Source: Sycon ciliatum (Eukaryota > Porifera > Calcarea > Leucosolenida > Sycettidae). Taken from it: a stretch of DNA of 64,000 bases. Made by a program: the position numbers and the translations under genes. Positions within the stretch are counted from its first letter, which is position 1; every line of letters begins with the position of its first letter. Positions 22,321 to 32,466 of the stretch are shown piece after piece. The stretch is taken from positions 9,601,554 to 9,665,553 of the forward strand of contig NC_088643.1 in the NCBI RefSeq assembly GCF_964019385.1. Reading direction: 5' to 3'. The notes under the pieces were generated by a model. It did no database searches and had not been told where the DNA came from. It saw nothing but the letters and a program-made list of their open reading frames with translations.

Positions 22321-22744
22321 AGCGGGATTCACAGAAGCTTTTTTGCGATGCGACACGCGATGCGACAGACGCGAAACCGGGAAAACCCCAAATCGCAGCC
22401 ATGTCGCACCCCACGCAACTGCCGCAACTGGGCCATCGCAGGCCATCGCAGAAGTTGAGCTTAGCTCAACTTTTGCGATGCGATGCGATGCGACAATCGA
22501 TTTGGTGTACGATTTTGACCTTTTCTACAGCAAAGTTGTACAAAGGTGCAAGAGTTGCCTATAAATTTTTACAAGTTGTGTCAAACCGCGCGAATATCAT
22601 GGTGACGTACCCAAATCAGCAAAACTTTGTCGCATCGCTGACTTCTTCTGTGAATGGTATTTCGCGAGTTCGCATCGCACGCATCCATCGCAGATCGCGT
22701 CGCATCGCGTGTCGCATCGCAAAAAAGCTTCTGTGAATCCCGCT
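22321..22744. mobile_element. PIF/Harbinger-type MITE (424 bp)
   Basis: The TIRs are identical for about 46 bp: they start AGCGGGATTCACAGAAGCTT and end with the reverse complement. TTA flanks both sides (22318-22320, 22745-22747), the target duplication typical of PIF/Harbinger. GCGATGCGAC motifs are repeated under both termini, likely transposase-binding sites. Perfect TIRs suggest recent activity. No transposase inside. Confidence 0.85.
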
Positions 22745-22927
22745 TTAGCCAACCACGGCAAGGAAGGGAGAAGGGGAGGAAAAGAAAAAATGATCTTATG
22801 ATCTTGCATTTGAAAGCCCTATTTGAATATGCATTGTGGCCAGCCGTCTTTGATGGTACGGTCCGGGATAGGTACGGGACAGGTACGATCGAGGGTAATA
22901 CGACACCGTCTACCGCCTCAGTGATGA
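22745..22927. other. Spacer between Harbinger MITE and repeat copy 2
   Basis: Unassigned; contains GGTACGGTCCGGGA-like sequence resembling 23138-23170. Confidence 0.4.
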
Positions 22928-23095
22928 TGGCAAAAAAAGCATAGGGATGTTATAAATTTTTCAATTCTCCTATTTTTTTTTTCAGGCATATCCTGGGATC
23001 GAACCCGCACTATCGCCCTACGAAGTACATGCATTCCCCCATACACTTCGCATTCATACCCATTCTTCCAAGTTGCTTCACGTTATGATCTTGCG
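22928..23095 (-). mobile_element. tRNA-like repeat, copy 2
   Basis: Second copy of the repeat at 22080-22250, about 85 percent alike by eye. The two flank the Harbinger-type element. Confidence 0.5.
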
Positions 23096-23605
23096 TTTGA
23101 AAGCCCTATTTGAATATTACGGCCAGTTTGTGTTTGATGGTACGGTACGGTACGGGACAGATACGGGATAGCGCCAGGCGTGACACAAACAAACAAACAA
23201 ACAAACACACAAATACCAAATTAAAGCTGTGTGGACCCTGGCTAGCGCCAGACATTACTGAAGTAACGTCTTCTGCATAGCTACGGAATAAAAGTTTAAT
23301 AATAGCTATGAAAAGTATGAATGCCAAAAAACATCACCACGCAACATGACAATTTTGTTTAAGGTTTGGTTTTGTGTGTTTCCAAAATCGATTTTCAAGC
23401 TCCGATCATCAGTGGAAATACGGAACTAACGTGATCAAGGGAAAAACAAAAAGGGCATGAACGGTGCAGAAACAACTCATGCACACGGGGTGCAAACTCA
23501 CAAAAATAACCTAAGTGCTACAACATGTTCTTTTTGCTTACACAAATCGGGCTTATGCGTACGAATACAAACAGCTTCAAGGACCTGTATACTCACTGGA
23601 AGAGT
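23096..23605. other. Unassigned
   Basis: Contains a short (AAAC)n run at about 23184-23205. No gene is recognised. Confidence 0.4.
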
Positions 23606-24012
<407 letters not shown>

Positions 24013-24136
24013 AGAGGACAATTACAAGTCGACTTCAATACTGTACTGGTTAAGATGCAAGAGCAAATCATCAACTACAACGTTGTAAGCGTGTTATCTA
24101 CGGATGTTGAGCCAAAAAGTATTCATGTACATGTAC

Positions 24137-24666
24137 TAGGCACCGGCGGATAATGCTAGCATAATAACTAGCATAATGACCCATGTGGGGAAGACCGGCA
24201 CTGCCCTAGCATAAAGCCTCCGAATGTGACCTTGTCTAGCACAATCGATGTGTGAAACTAGCACTACGTCCAGATGAAAGTGTATGCTGGATGCCATCGT
24301 TGCCAGAAGCGTGTTTGGCACTGTTTGCTGCGTTTACGGAGTTGTTCAAACTGCACTGACTTGTACTTGGAGCTAAATATAGCATTGTGCACACTTTTTG
24401 CAAATTTGATTTCCAAATTTGCAATGCTTGTCTTGAAGTTCAATGTCAATTTTCTTTGTGTGAATATGTTTCCACCGTGTTTGCCCTGTGATACTGCCAT
24501 ATTCCGAGTGACTGCATAGGGAAGTCATTATTTCCCACCGCATGGATTGACATTTTTGTAGCACTATCGGCACTGCTAGCATTATAACTAGCATAATCGC
24601 TCCAAATAACTAGCAGTGCTAGTAGCACAATTTCCTCATATAACTAGCATTATCCGCCGGTGCCTA
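24137..24666. mobile_element. hAT-type MITE (530 bp)
   Basis: TIRs begin TAGGCACCGGCGGATAATGC and are perfect over at least 23 bp. The 8-bp duplication ACATGTAC flanks both sides (24129-24136, 24667-24674), as expected of hAT. ACTAGCAT-type motifs repeat near both ends. No transposase. Here the target site itself is a palindromic tract common in this genome. Confidence 0.88.
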
Positions 24667-24674
24667 ACATGTAC

Positions 24675-25505
24675 AGTAGGTATCGGTTATAGCGTGGGTG
24701 TTTGAAAAAATGACTTTCTATTCTTCTTTCCGATATTTCTTACACACGATAAATCAAGTGTGGCATATCACATGCATGTGCGCAGGGGCAGGAAGATCAT
24801 TCTTAGGACCGATATATTCTACTATGCGATAAAATTGCTTGAAAGAATAAAATGTGCACTTGAAATCCATGTTATGATTATGAAAACATGCGAGTTCATT
24901 CTTGTAGGCAGTATATTCTTTTACACGACCACGCTATAACCAATACGCACTGTACATGACTATGACTATGACTATGATGAGAAGTATAAGAGACAACTCG
25001 TTGCTTTTTGGTCCTTCCTCATGTACATCCTTACTTTTTGGTCCTTACATGTACATACATACTGTACGTTTGTTATTCTCAGGTATTCTTGGTGAAACAA
25101 AAACCCTTCCGGTTCCAATTCCCAAAGCAGGTCATGATGTTTGGGTACCGGTAACCGAAAACGCGGAGTTTCTACTTCACTTCTGTCACAGTGAATCCTC
25201 ATTCAGCCACTGGCAGCCAGTGTGTGCATGGACAGGAATTATGACCACCGTGACATTGTCTGGGCTCTAGATTCCAGCGAGGGCAGCTCAACATAGTTAC
25301 ATGCGATGCAGTTGGTTTTCGCTGAGCACGACCCTAGTTTGGATGGTACACAATCATGTTGTACATGTACATGTAGGTCGGCTAACGAGTTTTGTACACT
25401 TGAATACAGATCTACACAAGAGGATAAACAACTCGCATTGTGAGGCAATGGCGATCACGTAGTCGTTCCATTGATCTAATGAAACATGGCTACGTTTCAT
25501 ATTGG
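24675..25505. other. Unassigned
   Basis: Includes a short (GACTAT)n run (24957-24976) and ACATGT tracts (for example 25359-25376). No gene is seen. Confidence 0.45.
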
Positions 25506-25513
25506 CATCCGAT

Positions 25514-25718
25514 TAGGGTCCGGCGGATTCTGCCGGGAGAAAAATTGGCAGAATTCGGTCCTTTTTCTTGTAGGTTTCATGCATGTTTGGTATGTGGCTA
25601 AAGAAGTGGAGCAGAATTCGAGGAATTGCCCGCCATACGGTTTGTATGGTTCTGCCAATATCACTGCTTTTCGAGCAGAATCTGCCACCTTTTCGAGCAG
25701 AATCCGCCGGTCCCCCTA
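25514..25718. mobile_element. hAT-type MITE (205 bp), CTCGAAAAG family
   Basis: Left TAGGGTCCGGCGGATTCTGC and right GCAGAATCCGCCGGTCCCCC are inverted. The 8-bp duplication CATCCGAT is exact on both sides (25506-25513, 25719-25726). Inner sequence (GGAGCAGAATTCGAGGAATT, CATGCATGTTTGGTATGTGG) is shared with 35401-35608 and 55931-56109. Confidence 0.88.
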
Positions 25719-25726
25719 CATCCGAT

Positions 25727-26621
25727 GACTCTGAGTCAGAAAATAATGTACTCTACAACACGGTGTACAATTATTGCTTGGAGACCTACATGAACATGAT
25801 CAGAAGTATAGTTCTACGCCCCGTGTCGCAAAAGCAATGTGATTACATTGAGTGGAAAAGGTTGCGTGCAAGTAATTCGTTTGTGATGGTCTGGAACACC
25901 ACCCCTGGCAAGGGCAACAACGACTGGGGCGGGAATGGTACACCTGTGGACAACTTGTGTGGACAACTTCTCGCGAATCTCTGAAGAGGCGACCCACTAC
26001 AGGTACATGAATAGACTCATGACCACATTGTCTGCCGGGCGTGCATCTGTGAATTACTTGTGGTGTCACTGTGTTCTATTCTGCTGCCGGTTTCTTTTAG
26101 TCCAGGGCCGATGGCCACCAAGTCATAATGGACCACTCAATCTAGCAAGCAATAATTATATAATGGCACTAATAGCCTTGTATTGTTCAGTGTCTGTTGC
26201 TGTTGGACAAAGAGGCTTTGACACGCTCTACTCCAATGAAGAGCGATGATATGGCATGATGGGCATTGGTATTTCTGATGGTTCATTTTGCAGCTAGCCA
26301 ACCAGAGAGTCAGTAGCTATCTTTGTTCACATTCACATGCACAGTGTTCATGTCCGTAATTCAATTATTAATATTTCTTCATTAGTTCTTAGCCACGCCA
26401 GTGCCAGCGCTCTACTAGCTCTACTACTTGTAGCTATCAGTTTTAAGTACAGGACCAGCTCTCCCAGTTGTAGCTGAGTTCATGTGCATAATCCTCACCG
26501 AGGGAATGTTCATGTACATGTACATGATTGCACATGACGCATGATACCCTCTCCTCTGGAGGTAATAAAAATGAAGTCAGAATTTGGACTCGACTTCCGG
26601 ACGTCAGAGTGAAGACTGAAG
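25727..26621. other. Unassigned
   Basis: Open frames here are short and not recognised. One ACATGT tract occurs at about 26512-26527. Confidence 0.4.
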
Positions 26622-26673
26622 ACACAATATCATAGTGACGTACTACATGTCGTACGTCACTATGATATTGTGT
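26622..26673 (+). repeat. Perfect 22-bp hairpin
   Basis: Arms 26622-26643 and 26652-26673 are exact reverse complements around the 8-nt loop TACATGTC. Confidence 0.9.
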
Positions 26674-26683
26674 TAAAAATAAT

Positions 26684-27028
26684 GTGTTGAAGACCCGGCT
26701 GGACCATGTTGAGCACGTAACCATGGCATCGAAAGAGTATGCGCACTTCCGTATCAAAGACAACATCACACTTAAAACGAAGAATTGTCCACCTCAGATG
26801 CCGGAGATGAAGTCGTTTGAAGATGACCTGGAGAAGATGATCGAAACGCTGAAATTCCGGAAGGTGGCAGATGACTTTCAGGATAAGCTCAAAGAGGAGA
26901 TTCGGAAAATTAAGAGCTCCAAGAACGTAATCGTCAAGGTGGACAAAACAAGGAACCTGTACAAAGTCACGCAAGAGCAGTACCACAAGCGGCTGCACGA
27001 TAACGTCACCAGGACATACAAGACCGCA
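26684..27028 (+). pseudogene. Penelope-like element, N-terminal RT fragment
   Basis: VDKTRNLYKVTQEQYHKRLH followed by NVTRTYKTA is the conserved segment N-terminal to the RT domain of Neptune-type PLE proteins. A charged region lies upstream (FEDDLEKMIETLKFRKVADD). At about 27028 the homology stops and the frame runs on into an unrelated LINE C-terminus. Probably the same family as 32467-34230, which lacks this part. Family assignment is by recalled motif. Confidence 0.7.
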
Positions 27029-27410
27029 CCAGATGGTTTCTACGCTCCCGGGGCCATTTTATGGAACACCCTGCCATCCGACGTACGTGGTATTACCCAG
27101 TACCACCCGTTCAAACAAGCCTGCCTCCCGTTCTGTCTTGCTAGCAGTAGCACCCACTACTGAACACTACGGGAACCTTTGAACGTTTGCGGTACTCCAC
27201 AGTACCAGTCATGTGTTTACTGCCTCCCCGGTGTTGTATTCTAACGTTAACGTTATTCATTGACTGAGCGTTCTTTGCTTTGTACTACACCCTGCTATCA
27301 TGTTAGGCTATTTCCTACAATATTTTACAGTTTCCATTCGCTTCCATGTAATTGGGCGACACCGTCCGTTTGGTTCTGCGAATTCAAATAAAAATGTACC
27401 TACCTACCTA
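27029..27410 (+). pseudogene. LINE C-terminal fragment and 3' end
   Basis: APGAILWNTLPSDVRGITQY is the conserved C-terminal LINE motif, in frame with the PLE fragment by chance or rearrangement. The 3' region ends with hairpin GGGCG-ACAC-CGTCC (27354-27367, one G.T pair), GCGAATTCAAATAAAAA and a short TACC tail. Confidence 0.75.
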
Positions 27411-27779
27411 CGAAGAAATAAACAGCGAAGCCAAGCAACTAGCGTCGGCGCTGAAAATCGACGACCGAATGGTGGTGTTACCCAAGGCGAATGCCTTCAT
27501 CACATTGAAGGATCAGTCACAATGACCGGTTCGAGAACAACCTAACACCCTCCCCAGCGAAGTTCGCTTACTCAACCTTCCAGTGAATTCGCCGTAGCCG
27601 CACTGCCCTTCACGCTGGCAGGCTAGATCTGCAAACTCCCTTCTATGTTCGCAATCTCATACTCCTTGGAGTAGTCTGCACGGCGCTGCTGCTGCTGATG
27701 TTGTTGTCGTCGTCGTTGTCGTTGTTGCTGCTGCTGCTGCTACAGCAGCTACTGCCGTGGCTGTAGTTACAGTACACAC
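27411..27779. other. Unassigned, with impure GTT/GCT trinucleotides
   Basis: An interrupted GCT/GTT/GTC tract spans about 27679-27745. No gene is seen. Confidence 0.45.
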
Positions 27780-28393
27780 ATTCGAATTCGCTGTGGGAAT
27801 GCAGCCCTTGCAGTTGTGGAACAAGCGCGGTACCTGGGCGTAATGGTAGATGGGCAGCTCTCCTGGGAGCCTCAAGTCAATCACACAATCCAGCAGGTGC
27901 GGAAGTCAGTAGGTGCGCTGTGGCGGAGCCGCCGAAGCCTCACCCTGGCGTCAAAGATCCTGCTTCACAGGTCGATGATCCAGAGTAGGTTGTCGTACGC
28001 TTCCAACGCCTTTTATCCGTCACATCAAATTGGCAACATGGAGCCCCTCACACGTCTAACGAAGTACGCTATCCGCGGCTTCTTCGGTCTGCCACCGTGG
28101 TCGCGCACGAGCCCGATCTTTGAACAGCTCCGCCTCACCACCCTGGAGGACATGTTTAACATTAAGGTCCTCATCTTTGTCCGTCGTTGTCTGTTCTCCC
28201 GAGCTAGCTTCCTCTTCACCAGCTTCTTCGTGAGAGTTACTGGTGACCACACTCGGGGAGCAGCACATCACCTCGTTCGAGTACCATTTTGGCCCGGTCC
28301 TGCGGGTCGAGCGACCCTGCAGTTCATCGGCGCAGTCATGTGGAACCAGCTCCCGCCTGATCTCCGTTCGGAGCCTGGCCTGGCTGAAGTATG
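27780..28393 (+). pseudogene. LINE family 1, C-terminal half (outer layer of nest)
   Basis: IRCGNAALAVVEQARYLGVM then VDGQLSWEPQVNHTIQQV and VGALWRSRRSLTL align with the region after the catalytic FADD in 14320-15825. C-terminal motifs MWNQLPPDLRSEPGLAEV follow. The 5' end is truncated beside a trinucleotide tract. At 28393 it is interrupted by a family-2 LINE. The frame appears to resume at 31910 (CSHSVFALV and stop), with its 3' end near 32095. Confidence 0.8.
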
Positions 28394-28704
28394 GCGGAAA
28401 ACAAAAAAAAACTCGGATCACTCCTCGGCGACGAGGAAGATGTTGCACGAAGGAAACAATTAGCAACGGCAGCCTTCAGAGCGCTATCCACGGTATGGTG
28501 TCGTCGATCGATCATCAGCGAAAGTCTACGGCTAAGGCTTTACAACGCGTTTATCATCCCTGTGCTAACGTACAATGGAGGCACCTGGGGACTAACGGCT
28601 TCAGCATGGGAGCGTCTGGACACATTCCATCGAAGACAACTTCGGAGTCTCCTGGGTATCCGCTGGCCGCAGGTGATTCCAAACAAAGCCCTGTACGGCA
28701 GATG
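28394..28704 (+). pseudogene. LINE family 2, part 1 of 3
   Basis: LGSLLGDEEDVARRKQLATA, YNGGTWGLT and FHRRQLRSLLGIRWPQVIPN align with 10694-11593. It breaks after KALYGR at the 7-bp sequence GCAGATG, and the frame resumes after 30857. Confidence 0.8.
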
Positions 28705-30857
28705 TTGTTGTTTTTTATTTGAATTCGCAATACCAAACGGGCAATAAGCCCAATTACATGGAAGCGAATAAAAGAATGCTAAGAATGAGGCATTGGGGTG
28801 GATGTTATTTCAAGTGGAAAATACTGATCCCGGGAGGTACTACAAATAGGTACAATGAAAATCTGAAAAGGCCATGGTACTGTCGTTTACCATGCTGAAA
28901 GCAGCTACATGGAGAAGGAATAACAACAAGAAAGACGTTTATCTCATGTATTGGACAAACAGAGCTAACAGGAAAAGACCGTTCGTTATAATTATGCCTA
29001 TACATACTGTCCGTGTGTGTGGGGGGGGGGGGGGGTATGTCACTGTTTCTGTTCTTTTAAAAACGTTTATGGCCTGAGAGTGTACGGGTACACGGCTGCT
29101 GCGAAATCGGCCACGGCTTTGCAGGAACGTACACTGGCTGGCAGAGTGTTCCACAGCGCAGGTCCACGGAAGAACGGTCGGCGAGTGCCTGTATTCGTCC
29201 TGGCCAGCGGGAGAATGAGCCCGGCGTTGGCTTGATGTCGAGTTGGGGCCGTGGTTGCGGGCTTCAGCTGCTTTGAAAGCGCTGTACTACATTGGCCGTT
29301 CAGGCCGCGCCAGATGAGATCGAGGAGTCGGTGGTGTTGTGTCTCCTCGATTTTCCGGAGGGATATGCTCTCCCTTTGGTCGCTTACCGAAGATGTGGGT
29401 GGTAGGCTGAACACAGCGCGGATGGCACGGTTCTGAAGACGTTGGAGTTTCCCTAGAGCGAAAGCTGAGAGGGACGTGCTATAGGCCACACTTCCATATA
29501 ATAGGTCGGGCATCACAACGGATTTTAGGTATTGGACCCTGGCCTTCTGGGAAAGGGATCGCCGGGCTCGCCACAATGCTCCGACTTTCCTGTTCACCTT
29601 CGCTGTAACATCGTGGATATGATGGTCCCAGGTCAGTTGCTCGGTGATGGTTAAACCCAAGTACTTGGCCGCAGTACAAGCAGGTAAGCGGGTCTGATGG
29701 CAATTTACAGCGATACTGGTTTGCGCATCCCTCCAGTTGGACAGAACTTGACTTTTGCGTTCATTCAATATCAGGCCACGGTTTTCGAGCCAGTCGGCCA
29801 GCGCAGTGACGGATGACGAGAGTCCCAGTGAAATAGTTGCCGTGTTGGAACCACTTTGGTACAGTGCAATATCGTCAGCAAATTGTATGCTAGGGGTCGG
29901 GTGAGCTACTGCAGCTACCGCTCGGGTGTATATATTGAACAAGATGGGCCCCAATACAGATCCATGGGGTACTCCACTTGTGCATACTGTGATGTTGCTC
30001 AGTTCGCTACCGATGCGGACTTGTTGTGTCCGGTTTGTAAGGTAGCTAACGAGCCATTTCATCACCGTACCGCCAACTCCAATTTCAAAGCAGTCCTGGA
30101 TCATAATTGCATGCCGCACTTTGTCGAAGGCCTTCGACATGTCAAGGAAGCACACTCCAGAGGAGTCCTTCTTGTCGCGAGCCATTTGCAGCTGATCAAC
30201 CAGTAAGGCTAGTGCATCACCCGTCGAGTGCTGCCGGCGAAATGCAAACTGAGTTTCCGGGATAGCGTCGGTGTGGTCGAGGTGCCGTACAAGCTGCCGC
30301 TGGACCAGCTTTTCCAGCAACTTTGACAAAATCGGAAGTAGCGACACTGGCCTATAGTTTGTCGGCTGAGACGGATCCCCAGACTTGAACAGCGGGCTTA
30401 CAGCCGCCAACTTGAAACCGGCAGGCACTGCACCAGATTTCAGTGACAGGTTGAAGAGTGTGGTGACAGATGGTGTGAGGACCTCGGCACAGGACTTCAG
30501 GAGGAATCCTGGGACACCGTCGCTGCCCGTTGCTTTCGCAGGGTTGACTTGACTTAGTAGACGGTAGATTACGGAACAAGAGGCTGGCTGGAACGTGTGC
30601 AGGCTATCCGATGGAAGTGGGCCGACGGGAGAGGCTAGGCATGATGGGCGCTTTGGATCCGTCACAATGTCATGAAACACGTTGGCTACCTCTTCGATGT
30701 TGCAGGTTGGTTCGGTTTTCTGCTTCCCGCGTCCGGTGACGGTATTGATGACTTTCCAAATCTGGCGGGGGTTTCTGGAATGTTCTTGGCATTGACGTGC
30801 GAAGTACTCATTTCTACAACGGCGATACATGTTCGTTGCCTGAGTTCGAACCTTCCA
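28705..30857 (-). mobile_element. LINE family 1 insertion (2.15 kb)
   Basis: Minus-strand insertion in a family-2 LINE, flanked by GCAGATG (28698-28704 and 30858-30864). The 3' end has hairpin GGGC-TTATT-GCCC (28751-28739), GCGAATTCAAATAAAA and a short AAC tail. 5' truncated: no endonuclease. It also carries a G-run at about 29019-29034. Confidence 0.85.
29067..30830 (-). CDS. LINE reverse transcriptase, long intact frame
   Basis: An uninterrupted frame of about 587 codons covers the whole RT domain. Fingers: NPAKATGSDGVPGFLLKSCA and NYRPVSLLPILSKLLEKLV. Motif A: FLDMSKAFDKVRH. Motif B: GVPHGSVLGPILFNIYTR (His replaces the usual Gln). Catalytic box: IQFADDIALYQ. Then AKYLGLTITEQLTW, LQRLQNRAIRAVFS and the terminal WNTLPASVRSCKA. 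The first codon is not an obvious start and the endonuclease is missing, so this is a 5'-truncated copy rather than a complete ORF2. The absence of stops suggests a recent insertion. The RT would copy element RNA at a nicked target. Confidence 0.88.
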   Translation of the reverse strand: MYRRCRNEYFARQCQEHSRNPRQIWKVINTVTGRGKQKTEPTCNIEEVANVFHDIVTDPKRPSCLASPVGPLPSDSLHTFQPASCSVIYRLLSQVNPAKATGSDGVPGFLLKSCAEVLTPSVTTLFNLSLKSGAVPAGFKLAAVSPLFKSGDPSQPTNYRPVSLLPILSKLLEKLVQRQLVRHLDHTDAIPETQFAFRRQHSTGDALALLVDQLQMARDKKDSSGVCFLDMSKAFDKVRHAIMIQDCFEIGVGGTVMKWLVSYLTNRTQQVRIGSELSNITVCTSGVPHGSVLGPILFNIYTRAVAAVAHPTPSIQFADDIALYQSGSNTATISLGLSSSVTALADWLENRGLILNERKSQVLSNWRDAQTSIAVNCHQTRLPACTAAKYLGLTITEQLTWDHHIHDVTAKVNRKVGALWRARRSLSQKARVQYLKSVVMPDLLYGSVAYSTSLSAFALGKLQRLQNRAIRAVFSLPPTSSVSDQRESISLRKIEETQHHRLLDLIWRGLNGQCSTALSKQLKPATTAPTRHQANAGLILPLARTNTGTRRPFFRGPALWNTLPASVRSCKAVADFAAAVYPYTLRP

Positions 30858-30864
30858 GCAGATG

Positions 30865-31099
30865 CCACGCAGAGCCCATCAGTGCCCTCATGCGGCGATC
30901 CAGATGGGGCCTGTTTGGGCATATCCTCAGACTCCCTCAAGACACGCCTGCCGCCCTCGCTATGCAGAGTTACTTCACCTGTGGGGACAAGGTATGGCGA
31001 GGGCGGCCACGGACACCCATCGTGTCCACACTATCCGCGGACCTAGAATCAGTAGGACTGAGGAGTCTGAGGAACTTGGCAGACCTGGAGCACCTGCGG
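30865..31099 (+). pseudogene. LINE family 2, part 2 of 3
   Basis: Continues in frame from 28704: AEPISALMRRSRWGLFGHIL aligns with KPLSRIIQSARWRMLGHMLR of 10694-11593, followed by WRGRPRT and LRNLADLEHLR. Interrupted at 31099 by a hAT-type MITE. Confidence 0.8.
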
Positions 31100-31536
31100 T
31101 AGGCCCAGACAGATCCTGCCGGCAATTCTTTCGTCAAAATATCGAAGAATTGAAAGAGCGGAAATTGCCGGCAAATTCGGAGCAAAATATCGAGATGTTG
31201 GGTAAAATCGATGCCTGATACTTGGATTTCCTTGTTTCTTACACGTTGAGCAGGACACACTGCCCAGGACGAGATCATGTCACCGAAATATCACTGGGAT
31301 TCACTGTGGATCGACATGATTTTGGAAGAACTCAGGGACACGTGTGTGCAAATCTGTGTTGAGAAACCGACCCTGCAATTTTTATGAAACGTTGTACGGG
31401 AAGGGGATAAAATACACGTTTTTCCGGAGCAAAATATCGAGTTTCTTGTGCCAGGCTCGGCAAAATATCGAATATTTCGCAGCAACATTTTGCGGCAAAA
31501 TATCGAGGCGAGCGGAGCAGAATCTGTCTGGGCCTA
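31100..31536. mobile_element. hAT-type MITE (437 bp) with subterminal repeats
   Basis: Left TAGGCCCAGACAGATCCTGC and right GCAGAATCTGTCTGGGCCTA are inverted with one mismatch. The 8-bp duplication ACCTGCGG is exact (31092-31099, 31537-31544). The motif AAAATATCGA recurs about five times inside. Removing it plus one target copy restores the LINE reading frame. Confidence 0.9.
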
Positions 31537-31544
31537 ACCTGCGG

Positions 31545-31909
31545 GCCATCGCCGCTGACAGGCCTGCGTGGCGCGAGCTGTGCCAGGATGTACGCAGTAA
31601 CTAACGGATGGGACAGAGGCATTGTACAGATCCCGTGCATGTAGCACTTACCATCGACCATGAGTTACAAACCTATCGTCGTTGTCTGTTATTCTTGTTT
31701 TATTTTTTGATCTTTCGAATAGATCCCGTGCATTGAGCACCTATCATCGAACATGAGTTATGTGCCTATCGCCTGCTGTCTTACATTTATTTTTTACCTT
31801 TATTTTTTGTTTTCCTCTCTGCCCACTCTGCCTGTCTTCTGGCACATGCGAATACGTGGACTTACTGTTGACGTAAACGCGGACGTGCGTATAATAATAA
31901 TAATAATAA
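31545..31909 (+). pseudogene. LINE family 2, part 3 of 3 and 3' region
   Basis: AIAADRPAWRELCQDVRSN completes the C-terminus, with stop at 31604. The 3' region has two tandem copies of an 80-bp unit (from AGATCCCGTGCAT at about 31629 and 31723) and ends in (ATA)n. Confidence 0.75.
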
Positions 31910-32100
31910 TATGTTCCCATTCCGTTTTTGCTTTGGTGTAGCCCTGAGGTTGATTTGCTTATTTATTTCTACCCTTCCTCTCTCCGTACTTCTGCCCCCC
32001 CCCTCTCTCATTCCTTCTGTCGTCCACTTGCATCAAAGGAGCGAAATCGCCTGTTTGTGGTGCGACGTTAAATAAACTTCTACAACAACAACAACAACAA
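31910..32100 (+). mobile_element. LINE family 1, resumed 3' end
   Basis: TATG at 31910-31913 repeats TATG at 28390-28393. The frame continues CSHSVFALV to a stop. The 3' end has GCG-AAAT-CGC (32041-32050), GTGCGACGTTAAATAAAC and an AAC tail. Confidence 0.6.
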
Positions 32101-32466
32101 CAGTCCCTCTAGTTGTCAGGGAATGTTTGCTTATGCTACTCTTCATCCAGTTAAATTCTTTTCTTGAGCTCCAGTTTTCCCCCTTTATTAAAACCCAAGC
32201 ACAGTTTAGCGTATATTGGCTTGTGATTTCCTTTCTTCTGTTTGCTTTAGCATTTTATCGCTCCACAGGTACCCTCAGTCTCAGGTACATACTCTCATAT
32301 TTGTGCAATTGTTAATTTTGCTCCTGAATTGTCCTCCCTTTTGCTTTGCTACCGTCCTCCTCCTTCCTCCACCCTTTTTCTTGATTAACCTCATTATCAC
32401 ATTCGCTTCCATGTAATTGGGCTTGTAGCCCGTGTGTACTTGCGAATTCAAATAAAAACATACATA
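32101..32466 (+). mobile_element. LINE 3' untranslated fragment
   Basis: Ends with CGCTTCCATGTAATT, hairpin GGGCT-TGT-AGCCC (32419-32431), TGCGAATTCAAATAAAA and a CATA tail. No protein part remains. Confidence 0.7.
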
